Positions 1-9,046 are shown, counted from the stretch's first letter. The stretch: 40,158 nucleotides of DNA from Pseudonocardiaceae bacterium (GCA_009379845.1 WHSZ01000056.1:1-40158); one strand, 5' to 3'. Translations and numbers: made by a program. The notes: generated by a model not told the origin, from the letters alone.

Positions 1-128
1 ATCACCTGCAGCGACCGGCCGAACGCGCGGTTGAGCACCCGCTCCGCCGCCTGGAGCTCGTCCCGCAACTCCTCGCCAGTGAGCTGCCACAACTCACCAC
101 CGGCCAGAGCGTCTGCGGGTGCGTTCAT
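1..128 (-). CDS. DUF222 (13E12-type) HNH-endonuclease-like protein, N-terminal fragment
   Basis: An open frame starts at an ATG at 128 and runs off the left edge, giving 42 residues. The visible N-terminus contains WQLTGEEL followed by a helix ending AAERVLNRAFGR, the pattern that opens actinobacterial DUF222 proteins, the family of the mycobacterial 13E12 repeats. Most members carry a C-terminal HNH nuclease motif, which would lie outside this window. The family is highly multicopy in Actinobacteria and its role is unsettled. The call rests on a short piece. Confidence 0.6.
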   Translation of the reverse strand, partial: MNAPADALAGGELWQLTGEELRDELQAAERVLNRAFGRSLQV

Positions 129-258
129 GTGTTCTATTCTATCCACCCGACCGACACTTTTCGAACACCTCATCGAGCGCCCGACATTCGAGTGATTGGC
201 GGCGCGTGGCGTGAACGTAGGGGCCTACGACAAGATGTACGCGTGACTCGGGGTTCTG

Positions 259-1287
259 GTGTTTGGTGGTTCGTGGTTTCTCGGCCGTGCTGTTGTCGAT
301 GACGCGTTGTCCCGTGGCTGGGAGGTGACGACATTCCGTCGTGGGCAGTCGGGAGTGGAGGCGTCCGGCGTCGCGACCGTGCGCGGCGACCGCACGAAGC
401 CCGAGGACTTGGCGCGGCTCGCGGAGACTGGACCGTGGGACGCGGTGGTGGATACCTCGGGCTACGTGCCGCGCGAAGTACTTGCGGTCGCACGGGCGCT
501 CGAACCCGTCGCGCACCGCTATGTGTTCGCGTCCACGGTTTCGGTGTATGAGGGCTGGCCAACCGAGCCACTCACGGAAGACTCGGCGGTGCTGGAGTGT
601 CCGCCGGATGCCGGCCCGGACTATGGCTTTGACGGTGTCCCCGGCCCGTCGGTGTACGGGGTCACCAAGGCCGGGTGCGAGCGGGCCATTGTGGACACGT
701 TCGGCGTCGACCGGGTTGCGCTGTTGCGTTCCGGAGTGATTCCAGGTAGGCGGGAGTACGTGGGTCGGTTGCCGTGGTGGTTGCGACGTGTCCAACAGGG
801 TGGGCGGGTGCTGGCGCCGGGGCGTCCGGAGCGGTCCATTCAGCCGGTCGATGTTCGGGATGTGGCGGCGTTCGCGCTGCACACCGCTACGGGGCCGGCG
901 GGCTCGTTCAACGTCACCGCAGGCGGGTGTGACACGATGCGCGATCTCCTCACGGCGTGCCGCGAGGCCACGGGCTCTGATGCGGAGTTCGCGTGGATCA
1001 CGGATGAGGAATGGCTTGTCGCGCAAGGGGTTGCGCAGTGGACGGAGCTTCCCCTGTGGCGTACCTACAAAGGAGCATGGGCGGTCGACTCGTCTCGTGC
1101 TCGAGCCGCCGGGCTGAATACCCGCCCGATTCAGGAGGCTGTCTTGGACACGTGGTCATGGCTGCACTCGGGCGAACACGTCATTGCGCATGAACGTGCT
1201 GGCGAACAGGGCATCGCCCCAGAGAAGGAACGGGCGATCGTGGAAGCCTGGGACGCCCGGGAACGTGATCACTGCGGGTCGCGGTAA
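259..1287 (+). CDS. NAD-dependent epimerase/dehydratase (extended SDR fold), start uncertain
   Basis: This 342-residue protein has a Rossmann glycine motif GGSWFLGR at residues 3-10, the strand and serine ASTVSVY at 91-97 and the catalytic pair YGVTK (Tyr133, Lys137), the extended-SDR pattern. The C-terminus, with GIAPEKERAIVEAW, matches the usual end of actinobacterial members annotated as NAD-dependent epimerases. The only usable start is the GTG at 259. That start leaves out the first residues of beta-strand 1, although the codons just upstream read LGVLV and would complete it. A TGA at 244-246 in the same frame separates them from an ATG at 235. The start has therefore either been lost or frameshifted, or a shortened strand is tolerated. 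Substrate unknown; a nucleotide-sugar substrate is the generic guess. It converges on the LuxR gene. Confidence 0.8.
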   Translation: MFGGSWFLGRAVVDDALSRGWEVTTFRRGQSGVEASGVATVRGDRTKPEDLARLAETGPWDAVVDTSGYVPREVLAVARALEPVAHRYVFASTVSVYEGWPTEPLTEDSAVLECPPDAGPDYGFDGVPGPSVYGVTKAGCERAIVDTFGVDRVALLRSGVIPGRREYVGRLPWWLRRVQQGGRVLAPGRPERSIQPVDVRDVAAFALHTATGPAGSFNVTAGGCDTMRDLLTACREATGSDAEFAWITDEEWLVAQGVAQWTELPLWRTYKGAWAVDSSRARAAGLNTRPIQEAVLDTWSWLHSGEHVIAHERAGEQGIAPEKERAIVEAWDARERDHCGSR

Positions 1288-1362
1288 CCCCGGCCGTACA
1301 GGCTTCAGTCTCCAGGGCTGATAGCTCGGCGCGCGGAGCTTCCCGCACCACACTTGGCGGCT

Positions 1363-1383
1363 TCCTCGCGAACACCGCGAGGA
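1363..1383. terminator. hairpin between convergent genes
   Basis: TCCTCGCG, a five-base loop AACAC, then CGCGAGGA form a perfect 8-bp stem. It sits between the convergent epimerase (ends 1287) and LuxR regulator (ends 1549), where a two-way terminator is expected. No T-tract follows on either strand. The rest of the 1288-1548 gap shows no convincing gene. Confidence 0.4.
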
Positions 1384-1548
1384 GGTCCAGTTCGGGCTTC
1401 GGCGCCAACGGTCCCGAGTGGACACACCCCGACTGGCCCGCTTCGAGCTCACCGGCACGCCGGATCACGATCACGTGAGGTGGCTTGACTCCCCGGACAG
1501 CAGCGCTGCTGGCAATGATCTGATACTGCCCGGCCGGGATCCGCTGCC

Positions 1549-4197
1549 TCAGAGCAGACCATGCCGACGCGCCACGAGTACCGCCTCCCGTCGACTCGTG
1601 ACCCCGAGCTTGCGGTAAATGCTGCGCAGGTGGGTCTTCACAGTGTTGACCGACACGTACAACCTGCCCGCGATCTCCTCGGTCGTGCTCAGCGACGGCA
1701 ACTCGAGCAGCAGTTGGGCCTCGCGCGGGCTGAGCTCCACACCTGTCCCGGTTGGCGCGGCGGGTACGGCTGCCAGAACCTCCCCGGCGAACCCGTCCAG
1801 CTTGCCGAGCCTGCCCACCTGGCGCGCGAGGAGCGGCCGCAGATCACGCCCGGTGTCCAGAAACGGGCGCAGAACACGGCCGGACTCGGCCTTCTCCAGC
1901 GCGGCGATCAGCTGGGTGCGGGCGGTCTGCTGATCACCGGCCCGGTCGGCGAGCGACGCGGCCAGCAGGTGAGCCTCGATCTCGGTGTTGCTGGCCACGC
2001 ATCGAACCAGCCCGCTGCTGATCTTTTCCAGGTCGGCCCGCGCCGTAGTGGCAAGGCCGCGGTAGGCGTGCACGCGGGCGCGCAGGAACAGGATCTCACC
2101 GCTGTCGGCGATCCACGCCGACGCCCTGCGATAAACCTCGGCGGCCCAGTCCGCCCTGCCGAGCCGCAACGCCATCTTTTGCTCGGCGACGCCGACGATC
2201 GCGACCATGGCCGGTTGCAGCCGTTCCCTGCGATCCAGCGCCCCCCAGCACTCACGCAGCCTCAACAGGGCATCGTGCGGCTGCTCGGTGGACGCGGCGA
2301 TCTCCGCCATGGATCGGGCACAGAGTTCAACGGTCCGGTCGTCGCTCGCCGGGGCCAGTTCGGCCGCCTTCCGCGCCTCCACACGCGCGGTCTCATCGTC
2401 GAGCGACTGGTACGCCGCCCACGCCGCGGCCGCGTGGGCGATGCACGTCCCTGGGTTGTCGTCGATGCCGCGCTCGCGCGCGAACCCAATGGCTTCCCTC
2501 GCCCCACGCGTCATCGCGTCGACGTTGTTCGCGGCCCCGTCCACCGCCGCCAGGTGACTCAGGCAGTGCGCGACCGCGTAGTCGTAACCGCGTTCTCTCG
2601 CCAGATCCAGCGCGCGCATCAACTCGTCTCTGGCACGCCGGAGGTGACCGAGCCAGAACAGCACCGTGCCGAGGTTGAACAGCGCGAGCATGCGCAGGTC
2701 CAGGTCCACGATGTCGTCGAGGCGGTTACCCAGCTCATGCACCTGCGGAGACAATCGACCGGTCAACCGCGCGTGCCGGGTGAGTGCCACGAGCGAGATA
2801 TCCCGGACAACTGCGTCGTGGGTGGCTAACGAGTCCGCGGTGAGCTTGGTGAGCCGTTCCTCGGCTAGGTAACGCTCTCCGGTCGACAGCTCGGCCACCG
2901 CGAGCATGGCACTGACCGCCGGCCGTTCCGCCACGGCGCGCGGTAGATCCCTGCTCAGCCGCCGTAGTGTCCACATCTGTCCACCGAGGACAATCGCCGG
3001 CCCGTACTGGACAACGAGGTCTGCAATCAGATCGTGGTCGCCCACGCTGATCGCGTGTGGCAGCGCGGCCAGCGCGTCGCCCTGTCTCACGAACCAGCCC
3101 GCCGCAACGCGATGCAGCTCGGCAACGGTCGCCAACGAGCGGGACCGCAGGGCGACTCGCAGGTAGTCCAACAGCAACGAGTGGTACCGAAACCATTCGC
3201 TGTGCGGAGAGCTCCGGGACACGAGCGTGTTGACCCTCTCCAGCCGCTGCAACAGGACACCCGCGTCGTCCCGCCCCGTCAGCTTGCTGGCGAGCTCGAT
3301 GGTGAAGCGCTCGCACACGCTTGTCCGCAGCAGGAACTCCTGCACGTCGGCGGGGAGTTTCGAAAGCACCTCGCCGACGAGGTAGTCCGCCACCGCGCGG
3401 TCGGTCTCGACGAACGAGTCGATCGTCGCGATGTGGTCGTCCGACTCCGACAGAGCCAATGCGGCCAGCCGGACGATGGCGGGCCAACCCTCGGTGCGCT
3501 GCATCAAACGGGTGAGATCGGACTGGGCGAGAGTGACACCATGACCGCGCAGCACGGCCACGGTCTCGGTCTCGGTGAAGGCCAGTTCCGCAGCCCCCAG
3601 CTCTCGTAAACCACCGGAAATCCGCAGCAGATGCAGCGGCATGAGCAGGCCGGTTCGGGTGCTGATGATCACGTGGAGGCGCTTCGGCAGGTTGGCAAGC
3701 AACAACTCCAGCCCGTGAAGAGCATCGCGTTCACGCAACCGCTGGACATCGTCGAGAACCAACCAGATCTGGTGTGGCTGGCGATCTATCGTCTCGTGGA
3801 GCGCGGCGATCAAGCGCCGCTCCTCACCTCGTCGCGGTGGCCGCGGCACTCGCCGCGCGCCGCCGACGGTGATCGCGTCGTTCTCCAGCGCGGTGAGAAT
3901 GGCCGACCACAGCACGAAGGGGTCGTTGTCGTGCTCGTCGATGTTCACCCACGCGGTACCGCCGCCTTCGCGCCTGCGCCGGTGCACCCAGCTGGCCAGC
4001 AACGTCGTCTTGCCGAATCCTGGTGGCGCACACACCAGCGTCACCTTCGGTGGACCTGCTTCCCTTCCACCGATAGAGTTTCGGACCAACAGGTCACTCA
4101 GCCGGGCCCGAGTCACCTGTCCAGCTGGCGATGGTGGCACGTCGGTCTTCGGTCCCGGTATCGGCGCGCGAAGCCTGTCTTTGGCATCCCCCACCAC
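1549..4197 (-). CDS. LuxR-family transcriptional regulator, large ATP-binding (LAL/MalT-like)
   Basis: From the GTG at 4197 this is an 882-residue protein, the usual LAL size. It opens with the PRLSDLL-like linker seen before the NTPase. It has Walker A APPGFGKT at about 57-64, Walker B WLVLDDVQ at about 145-152, a long alpha-helical TPR-like middle, and a C-terminal LuxR helix-turn-helix in the last 62 residues (LSPREAQ...EEIAGRLYVSVNTVKTHL...IYRKLGV). The family are ATP-dependent activators sensing a small inducer or partner protein. The frame stays open up to 4485, but the extra N-terminus is low-complexity and basic, unlike the family, so I chose the GTG at 4197; a second GTG at 4194 is equally possible. 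It has no obvious target operon beside it. Function beyond transcriptional activation is unknown. Confidence 0.88.
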   Translation of the reverse strand: MVGDAKDRLRAPIPGPKTDVPPSPAGQVTRARLSDLLVRNSIGGREAGPPKVTLVCAPPGFGKTTLLASWVHRRRREGGGTAWVNIDEHDNDPFVLWSAILTALENDAITVGGARRVPRPPRRGEERRLIAALHETIDRQPHQIWLVLDDVQRLRERDALHGLELLLANLPKRLHVIISTRTGLLMPLHLLRISGGLRELGAAELAFTETETVAVLRGHGVTLAQSDLTRLMQRTEGWPAIVRLAALALSESDDHIATIDSFVETDRAVADYLVGEVLSKLPADVQEFLLRTSVCERFTIELASKLTGRDDAGVLLQRLERVNTLVSRSSPHSEWFRYHSLLLDYLRVALRSRSLATVAELHRVAAGWFVRQGDALAALPHAISVGDHDLIADLVVQYGPAIVLGGQMWTLRRLSRDLPRAVAERPAVSAMLAVAELSTGERYLAEERLTKLTADSLATHDAVVRDISLVALTRHARLTGRLSPQVHELGNRLDDIVDLDLRMLALFNLGTVLFWLGHLRRARDELMRALDLARERGYDYAVAHCLSHLAAVDGAANNVDAMTRGAREAIGFARERGIDDNPGTCIAHAAAAWAAYQSLDDETARVEARKAAELAPASDDRTVELCARSMAEIAASTEQPHDALLRLRECWGALDRRERLQPAMVAIVGVAEQKMALRLGRADWAAEVYRRASAWIADSGEILFLRARVHAYRGLATTARADLEKISSGLVRCVASNTEIEAHLLAASLADRAGDQQTARTQLIAALEKAESGRVLRPFLDTGRDLRPLLARQVGRLGKLDGFAGEVLAAVPAAPTGTGVELSPREAQLLLELPSLSTTEEIAGRLYVSVNTVKTHLRSIYRKLGVTSRREAVLVARRHGLL

Positions 4198-4641
4198 GGG
4201 TACCGAGAGTAAAACACTTGCTCGCCGGACAACGCTTCTCAACGACAGAGCGCCCGAATGAGTGACGCGTGGTTGGCGGGATCTCACACCACTTTGCTGT
4301 GCCGCCAAGGTTCTGGTTGGAAAAACGCGCACACTCACCCACTCCGGGTGAGGTGCCTTCGCGTCGGACCTGACAACGTTCCTGCTGCTTCGCGTCTCCG
4401 ACGGGGGGAGGGGATTGGTCGCGAGGCGAGCCGGCGGCCGCCTATGCCCCACGCGGTCGCCGGCTTTCCCTGTCGAACGACGCATCGTCCGTCGCCTGAT
4501 CCAAACCGGACGCTCTCGTGTTGGTATACCCCCGCCATCTCGTAACGCGGTGCTCCGGCGGAGCCGTAACCACGAACCGAGCGGATCGGCGCGAATCGCC
4601 TTATGTCCAAAGTAGACACCACCAGATCGGCTCCCATCCGA
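4198..4641. other. non-coding region upstream of the LuxR gene
   Basis: This is 444 bp without a convincing gene. The short frames present have no ribosome binding site or recognisable product. It holds an inverted repeat at 4334-4352 (CTCACCC, five bases, GGGTGAG), about 140 bp upstream of the LuxR start. That repeat could be an operator for the regulator itself. Confidence 0.5.
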
Positions 4642-5088
4642 TCAGCGGTGGCGGGAACGGGCACGGTGCCGGGCCCGCCGCCGCCCGCTGATCATCGGTC
4701 GGATCTCACCGATGCTGGCCCCCACGGCCCCGGCAAATGGCACACCGTCCGGCGACACCGCGAGAATGCGCGGCAGGAACAGCGGTTCCGCGCCGTCGAT
4801 ATCGATGACGTTGGCTTCGCTGGCGATCTCGGACAGGGTTCGCACGGCAGCCAAGGTCTCCGCAAGATCGGAGTCGGTGTTGCCCGAGAGTCCCTCAATT
4901 TGAACGTCCAGCGTGTAGCCGTTCGGCCCGACATCGACATGGACAAGCGCCCCAGGGGGAAACTCACCCTGCCGGCGAAGTTTGCGTACGATCTCCGCGA
5001 CGTGAACGGAGACGGCAGGCAACGACCCTCGCGTCGTGAAGTAGCCGTCGCCGACGATACACAGTGCCGATAGAACCTGCCTGGCCAT
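4642..5088 (-). CDS. hypothetical protein, divergent from a GAF-ANTAR regulator
   Basis: This 148-residue protein has an ATG at 5088 preceded by GAAAGGGG at good spacing. The longer open frame up to 5319 is not needed. I do not recognise the family. The body alternates strands and helices, with a VHVDVGPNGYTLDVQIEG strand pair, an acidic stretch containing NTDSDLAETLAAV, and a conserved-looking VSPDGVPF turn. The tail is very basic (GRRRARHRARSRHR). There is no signal peptide and no membrane segment. The fold could be a small sensor or binding domain. It is transcribed away from the GAF-ANTAR gene across a 328-bp gap, so joint control is possible. Confidence 0.6.
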   Translation of the reverse strand: MARQVLSALCIVGDGYFTTRGSLPAVSVHVAEIVRKLRRQGEFPPGALVHVDVGPNGYTLDVQIEGLSGNTDSDLAETLAAVRTLSEIASEANVIDIDGAEPLFLPRILAVSPDGVPFAGAVGASIGEIRPMISGRRRARHRARSRHR

Positions 5089-5416
5089 GAAACCCCTTTC
5101 AAGACGAACTGCCCGAGCTTCGGGCAAGCCGTCGAGGGCCAGGACGGCATCTCGGACTTGCTGACAACAATTGGCCGGTCCCGCCAGGAGCGAACTCCGA
5201 TCGCGCGACATTCGGCAAACACGTGGATTTATCCCACCACAGGCGCGATCCGGCAAGTGCCACAAGGACCTGCGCGACTCGATATGGCCGTCCAGGCCTA
5301 GCAAATCGCGAAATCTCATCCGAAACAGGTGAACGCCCCGGCATGAACTTTCACATCGGCCACAGCGGGACTAGAAAACCCTTGCCGCATGACCGTATGA
5401 AAGGGAGGAGCCACTC
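5089..5416. other. divergent intergenic region
   Basis: This 328-bp gap lies between the start of the orphan 148-residue gene (leftward) and the GAF-ANTAR gene (rightward). It must carry both promoters. I see a ribosome binding site at each end, but no promoter or operator I can name with confidence. Confidence 0.4.
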
Positions 5417-6205
5417 ATGGATCGGGAGCAAGGGCTGGCCGCGGCCTTCGCGGGACTCGCCGACACGTTGGTCTCGGATTTCGATGAGAAGACGTACGCC
5501 GAGGCGATGGCCCGGCGATGCATCCGGGTGCTGGACGCCGACGCGGTAGCCCTAGTTCTTTCCGGAAATGCCGATACGCCGCCCATTCTGGCCACCGCCG
5601 CGGAATCGGTTCGTGATCTGGACAGTATCCGGGCCGTCATCGACGAAGGACCGTCGGCGGATTGTATGAGTGAATGCAGGCTGATCGGGTCCGCCGACCT
5701 GCGCTCTGAGACCAGGTGGCCAGCGTTCACGCTCGCCGCGCTCAATGCCGGTTTCGCTACGGCGCACGCGCTGCCGCTGCTACTGCGGGCCGAGCGGATC
5801 GGGACGCTGACCCTGTTTCGCCGTCGGGCAGGCGCCCTCGGCGATCACAACGCGGCCGTCGCCACGGCGCTCGCCGAGACGGCCACCGCGGCGCTACTTT
5901 CCCGACGGACCATCTACGCCGCGCGGACGCGCGCTGGCCAACTACAGGCCGCACTCCGTACCCGCACCACGATCGAGCAGGCCAAGGGGTATCTGGCGGC
6001 ACGAAGGGGCGACAGCGTCGACGCCGCCTTCGAGCTGATCCGCTCGACCGCTCGCCAGCACCGCCGTCGGCTCTCCGACGTAGCAAGGGACGTCATGGAC
6101 GGCTCGCCCGTCATCGCGCATCTGTTCGTGGATCACTCCGCCGACGAGGCAAATGGCGCGCACCAGCAGGCGGCGACATCACCGCGCCTTCCGGTAGTGG
6201 AGTGA
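5417..6205 (+). CDS. GAF and ANTAR domain RNA-binding antiterminator
   Basis: 262 residues, ATG preceded by AAGGGAGGAG. A GAF sensor domain spans about residues 15-160 (...ADAVALVLS...SIRAVIDEGPSADCMSE...LPLLLRAERIGTLTLFRRR). An ANTAR domain follows at about 172-228, with the three-helix pattern around TIEQAKGYLAARRGDSVDAAFELIRSTAR. ANTAR proteins bind paired hairpins in nascent RNA and prevent termination. In actinobacteria they often respond to stress through GAF or PAS sensors. Cys83 and Cys87 in the GAF domain are spaced such that redox or metal sensing is conceivable, but this is inference. The target RNAs are not visible here. The gene is probably monocistronic, with pyrE converging on it 17 bp downstream. 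Confidence 0.88.
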   Translation: MDREQGLAAAFAGLADTLVSDFDEKTYAEAMARRCIRVLDADAVALVLSGNADTPPILATAAESVRDLDSIRAVIDEGPSADCMSECRLIGSADLRSETRWPAFTLAALNAGFATAHALPLLLRAERIGTLTLFRRRAGALGDHNAAVATALAETATAALLSRRTIYAARTRAGQLQAALRTRTTIEQAKGYLAARRGDSVDAAFELIRSTARQHRRRLSDVARDVMDGSPVIAHLFVDHSADEANGAHQQAATSPRLPVVE

Positions 6206-6222
6206 ACGGCGCGGAAATGTAC

Positions 6223-6783
6223 TCACAGGCCGAGGTCGTCGAGGCCGAGCAGCGATCGGTAGGTCAGCCCGCGCGCCTCGATCGCCTCACGGGCGCCGGT
6301 ATCCCTGTCCACCACGGTCGCCACGCCGACTACCTCGGCGCCGGCCTCGTGCAACGCGTCAACCGCGGTCAGCACGCTGTCGCCGGTGGTCGAGGTGTCC
6401 TCCACCGCGAGCACCCGCTGACCGCTCACTTCGATGCCCTCGATCTGCCGCTGCATACCGTGTTCCTTGATGGATTTGCGCACCACGAACGCGTCCAGCA
6501 CGACGCCCTCAGCCGCGGCCGAGTGCAGCATCGCGCAGGCCACCGGGTCCGCGCCGAGCGTCAACCCACCGGCGGCCACGTAGTCCCAGTCCGCGGTGAG
6601 CTGCCGCAGCAGCCGACCGATCAGCGGCGCCGCCGCGTGGTGCAGCGTGGCCCGCCGCAGATCGATGTAGTAGTCCGCCTCCACACCCGAGGCCAGCCGC
6701 ACGCGCCCGAGCACGACGGCGAGTTCACTGATCAGCCTGGCGAGCTCCGCGCGAGCTGCCACATCTACGACTCCATTCCGCAC
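6223..6783 (-). CDS. pyrE: orotate phosphoribosyltransferase
   Basis: This enzyme catalyses orotate + PRPP to OMP in UMP synthesis. From the GTG at 6783 it is 186 residues. It shows the substrate-binding ADYYIDLRRATLHH near the N-terminus, the catalytic-loop RKSIKEHG at about 102-109, and the PRPP-binding signature VEDTSTTGDS at about 127-136. I chose the GTG at 6783 because GGGAAG lies about 10 bp upstream and the length matches actinobacterial PyrE. The frame stays open to an ATG at 6828, and a GTG at 6762 would give a shorter form. It is the last gene of a leftward run, separated from the DUF3137-like gene by about 90 bp. Confidence 0.92.
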   Translation of the reverse strand: MRNGVVDVAARAELARLISELAVVLGRVRLASGVEADYYIDLRRATLHHAAAPLIGRLLRQLTADWDYVAAGGLTLGADPVACAMLHSAAAEGVVLDAFVVRKSIKEHGMQRQIEGIEVSGQRVLAVEDTSTTGDSVLTAVDALHEAGAEVVGVATVVDRDTGAREAIEARGLTYRSLLGLDDLGL

Positions 6784-6870
6784 AGGTAAGGAGCTTCCCA
6801 CACGGAGGCCGCGAGTGCCGGTAGCCAAGACGTGGCCCCGACCACCCTGGTCAGTCCTAGTCAGTCCTGG

Positions 6871-7515
6871 TCAGTACCTCCACACCCACTCGGGCGCCTG
6901 CTGGTAGATGTCGATCAGGTAGCCGACCCGCTCGAGGATTGGCTCGATCTCAGGGGTTTCCTGCCAGCGTTCCCACGTGTAGAGGTTGTCGCCCTCGATG
7001 CGGAACGGCCACTTGTGCCGCATCGCCCGCTCGTCGGCGAGCAGCCACTCCGTCATTCCTGAGTGCAGCAGATCAGACGCGAACCTGGTGAACTGCTTGT
7101 CGATCTTGACCTTGAAGTTCTCGTTGAACTCGACGCTGTCCAGATCAAGGTCGAACTTGGAGTCCCAGAATTCCCTCGACACGGTCAGCGTGGGTCGCGG
7201 CCGCGGAATCGCGATGCCGACGACCTGGTAGCGGAACTGCTCCACGTGCTTACGGCCGTGCCGGCTTTCCCTTTTGACCTTGTAACAATAGTGAAACGCG
7301 GTCACCGAATGGTTCTGGTGGCGGCCCCGCATGACATGCCACGCCTCCTTGCCGTCGTTGTGCAGGAACCCTGGCAGTCCGGTGAACTCCTCGGCGATTT
7401 CGTCGTTGCGGCGCCAATATCTCCAGTTGTGCTCCTGGCACCAGGCACCGATCGGGCCGCCCTGCCGGTTGTCCACAACCTGCTTGCGCCCGAAAAGACC
7501 GTCGAAGATTCCCAT
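6871..7515 (-). CDS. conserved hypothetical protein, DUF3137-like
   Basis: 214 residues starting MGIFDGLFGRK at the ATG at 7515, a few bases after the SDR stop, so probably co-transcribed with it. The middle holds YCYKVKRESRHGRKHVEQFRY, then IAIPRPRPTLTVS, and then the DLDSVEFNENFKVK...DKQFTRFASDLLHSGMTEWLL pattern that recalls DUF3137 and related cytosolic or membrane-peripheral proteins. There is no clear transmembrane helix and no signal peptide. It is rich in Trp, Tyr and His. Biochemical role unknown; family assignment is from pattern memory only. Confidence 0.65.
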   Translation of the reverse strand: MGIFDGLFGRKQVVDNRQGGPIGAWCQEHNWRYWRRNDEIAEEFTGLPGFLHNDGKEAWHVMRGRHQNHSVTAFHYCYKVKRESRHGRKHVEQFRYQVVGIAIPRPRPTLTVSREFWDSKFDLDLDSVEFNENFKVKIDKQFTRFASDLLHSGMTEWLLADERAMRHKWPFRIEGDNLYTWERWQETPEIEPILERVGYLIDIYQQAPEWVWRY

Positions 7516-7528
7516 GGGTGCAGCGCTA

Positions 7529-8299
7529 TCAGGTGCGCCCGCGCGCGAACAATGCACCGCCCGCGATACGGCGCAGCAACCCGCGGGGCAGCAGCCGCAC
7601 CACGCCGAGCAGCACCTTGTACTGCGGGCTCGGCACCGAGATCACCTTGCCGCGCCGCAGGTCTGCCAGTCCCTCGTCGACGACACGATCGGCGGCCAGC
7701 CACATCAGCCGCGGTCCCGGCTTGCTCAGCCCGGCGCGCTGCTGGAACTCGGTGTGCGTGAAACCTGGGCACAGCGCGGTCATCCGCACACCGCTTCCGG
7801 TCAGCGAGATCGCCATGCTCTCGGAAAACGACGTCACCCATGCCTTGCTCGCGGTGTAGGTGGAGCCTTGGCCGGGGAGGAACCCGGCCACGCTGGACAC
7901 GTTCAGCACCTCGCCGTGCCCGCGCCGCACCATGCCGGGCAGCGCCGCACGGGTCAGCTGCAGCACGCTTGTCACGTTCACATCCAGCTGGGACCGCAGC
8001 TGTTCCGGGTCGATGTCGGTGAACTCGCCGGCCAGACCGACCCCGGCATTGTTGATCAGCAGGTCGACCTCGGCATCGTGCAGTCGCTGCTCGAGAAGTC
8101 GCCGGTCACCCTCGTCGGACAGGTCGGCCGGAAGTACCTCGGTGTGCACGGCATGCCGCTCGCCGAGCTCGGCCGCCAGCTCCTTCAGGCGGTCGGCGTC
8201 CCTCGCCACCAGGATCAGGTCGTAGGAATCGCGTGCGAGCCTGCGGGCGAAGGTGGCTCCGATGCCCGCCGTGGCGCCGGTGATGAACGCTGTCGGCAT
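7529..8299 (-). CDS. short-chain dehydrogenase/reductase
   Basis: A 256-residue classical SDR. The cofactor motif TGATAGIG is at residues 7-14, NNAG at 83-86, Ser135 precedes the catalytic YTASK (Tyr148, Lys152), and the PGF turn follows. The Arg near the end of beta-2 (VARDADRL) suggests NADP preference. The C-terminal part includes basic and hydrophobic residues (LLGVVRLLPRGLLRRIAGG), as in the DltE/YqjQ-like group thought to associate with membranes. Substrate unknown. It is tightly spaced with the DUF3137-like gene (13 bp) and 30 bp from the upstream membrane-anchored gene, so these likely form an operon. Confidence 0.9.
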   Translation of the reverse strand: MPTAFITGATAGIGATFARRLARDSYDLILVARDADRLKELAAELGERHAVHTEVLPADLSDEGDRRLLEQRLHDAEVDLLINNAGVGLAGEFTDIDPEQLRSQLDVNVTSVLQLTRAALPGMVRRGHGEVLNVSSVAGFLPGQGSTYTASKAWVTSFSESMAISLTGSGVRMTALCPGFTHTEFQQRAGLSKPGPRLMWLAADRVVDEGLADLRRGKVISVPSPQYKVLLGVVRLLPRGLLRRIAGGALFARGRT

Positions 8300-8329
8300 G
8301 CTGGCACGGTAGCCCCCGGGCGCCGAGGG

Positions 8330-9046
8330 TCAAGGTTCGGGCGAGTCCTCGGGCGCCCGTTCACCCTCGGCGAGCGAGCGGGCGTGCCGGCCGCGCGCGG
8401 ACAGCGAGCCACCGCTCGCCGGGTCCACCACATCGGCCAGCTCGCCGATGTCGCGCAGCAGGCGCTCGATCCGGGACGGCCCGGAGTTGGGCGGCACGCA
8501 GGCGAGCACCCACTCGCCCTCCAACCACGCGACGCTCACGTCCCCACCGAGCTCGTCGGCCGCCTCGATCAGCTCCTGGGTGATCAGCGGGCGCGCCTCG
8601 GTGACGTTGTCGGTGAACGCGTACCGCTGCCCGACGGGGCCGAGCAGCTCGGGCATCTCGTCGCGCTGGAACGGCACGCTTGCCAGCCACAACTCCAGCA
8701 GCGCGCGGTGCACTGTGCGGCACCGAACGGCGGCGATCACGCCGTGTACCCGGCCACCGTTCTCGATGTCGAACACGTACAGCTGGCGGCGGCCGTCCGT
8801 GGTGAATGTGGAGCCGGTGACGACATCGCGTGCCACCTGCGCGTCGTAATAGCCGATCGCGCCACCGTCCCACTGGGTGGCAAGCACCCGGTCGACGTCG
8901 TTCAGCTGCCAGCCGCGCAGGCTCGCCCAGCGGGCGCGCTCGCGATTGCGGGAGGTCTCCCGCGCCCGGTCGACGACGAGCAGCACCACGCCGGCGACCG
9001 CGGCGACCGCGGCGATGACGAACCAGACCCACGCAGGAATACCCAC
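8330..9046 (-). CDS. membrane-anchored protein of unknown function
   Basis: 238 residues, GTG start. One N-terminal transmembrane helix (residues about 5-26, WVWFVIAAVAAVAGVVLLVV) is followed by a cytosolic domain of about 200 residues. The domain begins RARWASLRGWQLNDVD and contains VFDIENGGRVHGVIAAVRC and a WLEGEWVLACVPP strand. This resembles a group of actinobacterial type I-anchored proteins with no assigned role. It is the probable first gene of the leftward run with the SDR and DUF3137-like genes. Confidence 0.7.
   Translation of the reverse strand: MGIPAWVWFVIAAVAAVAGVVLLVVDRARETSRNRERARWASLRGWQLNDVDRVLATQWDGGAIGYYDAQVARDVVTGSTFTTDGRRQLYVFDIENGGRVHGVIAAVRCRTVHRALLELWLASVPFQRDEMPELLGPVGQRYAFTDNVTEARPLITQELIEAADELGGDVSVAWLEGEWVLACVPPNSGPSRIERLLRDIGELADVVDPASGGSLSARGRHARSLAEGERAPEDSPEP

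Noticed and set aside
1288..1548. minus-strand frame reading IVIRRAGELEAGQSG as a gene remnant
   Set aside because: The frame has no start with a ribosome binding site and no recognised family; gene-sized similarity cannot be shown.
4198..4485. 96-residue N-terminal extension of the LuxR regulator
   Set aside because: Low-complexity basic sequence with no family match and no ribosome binding site; a GTG start at 4197 gives a normal LAL length.
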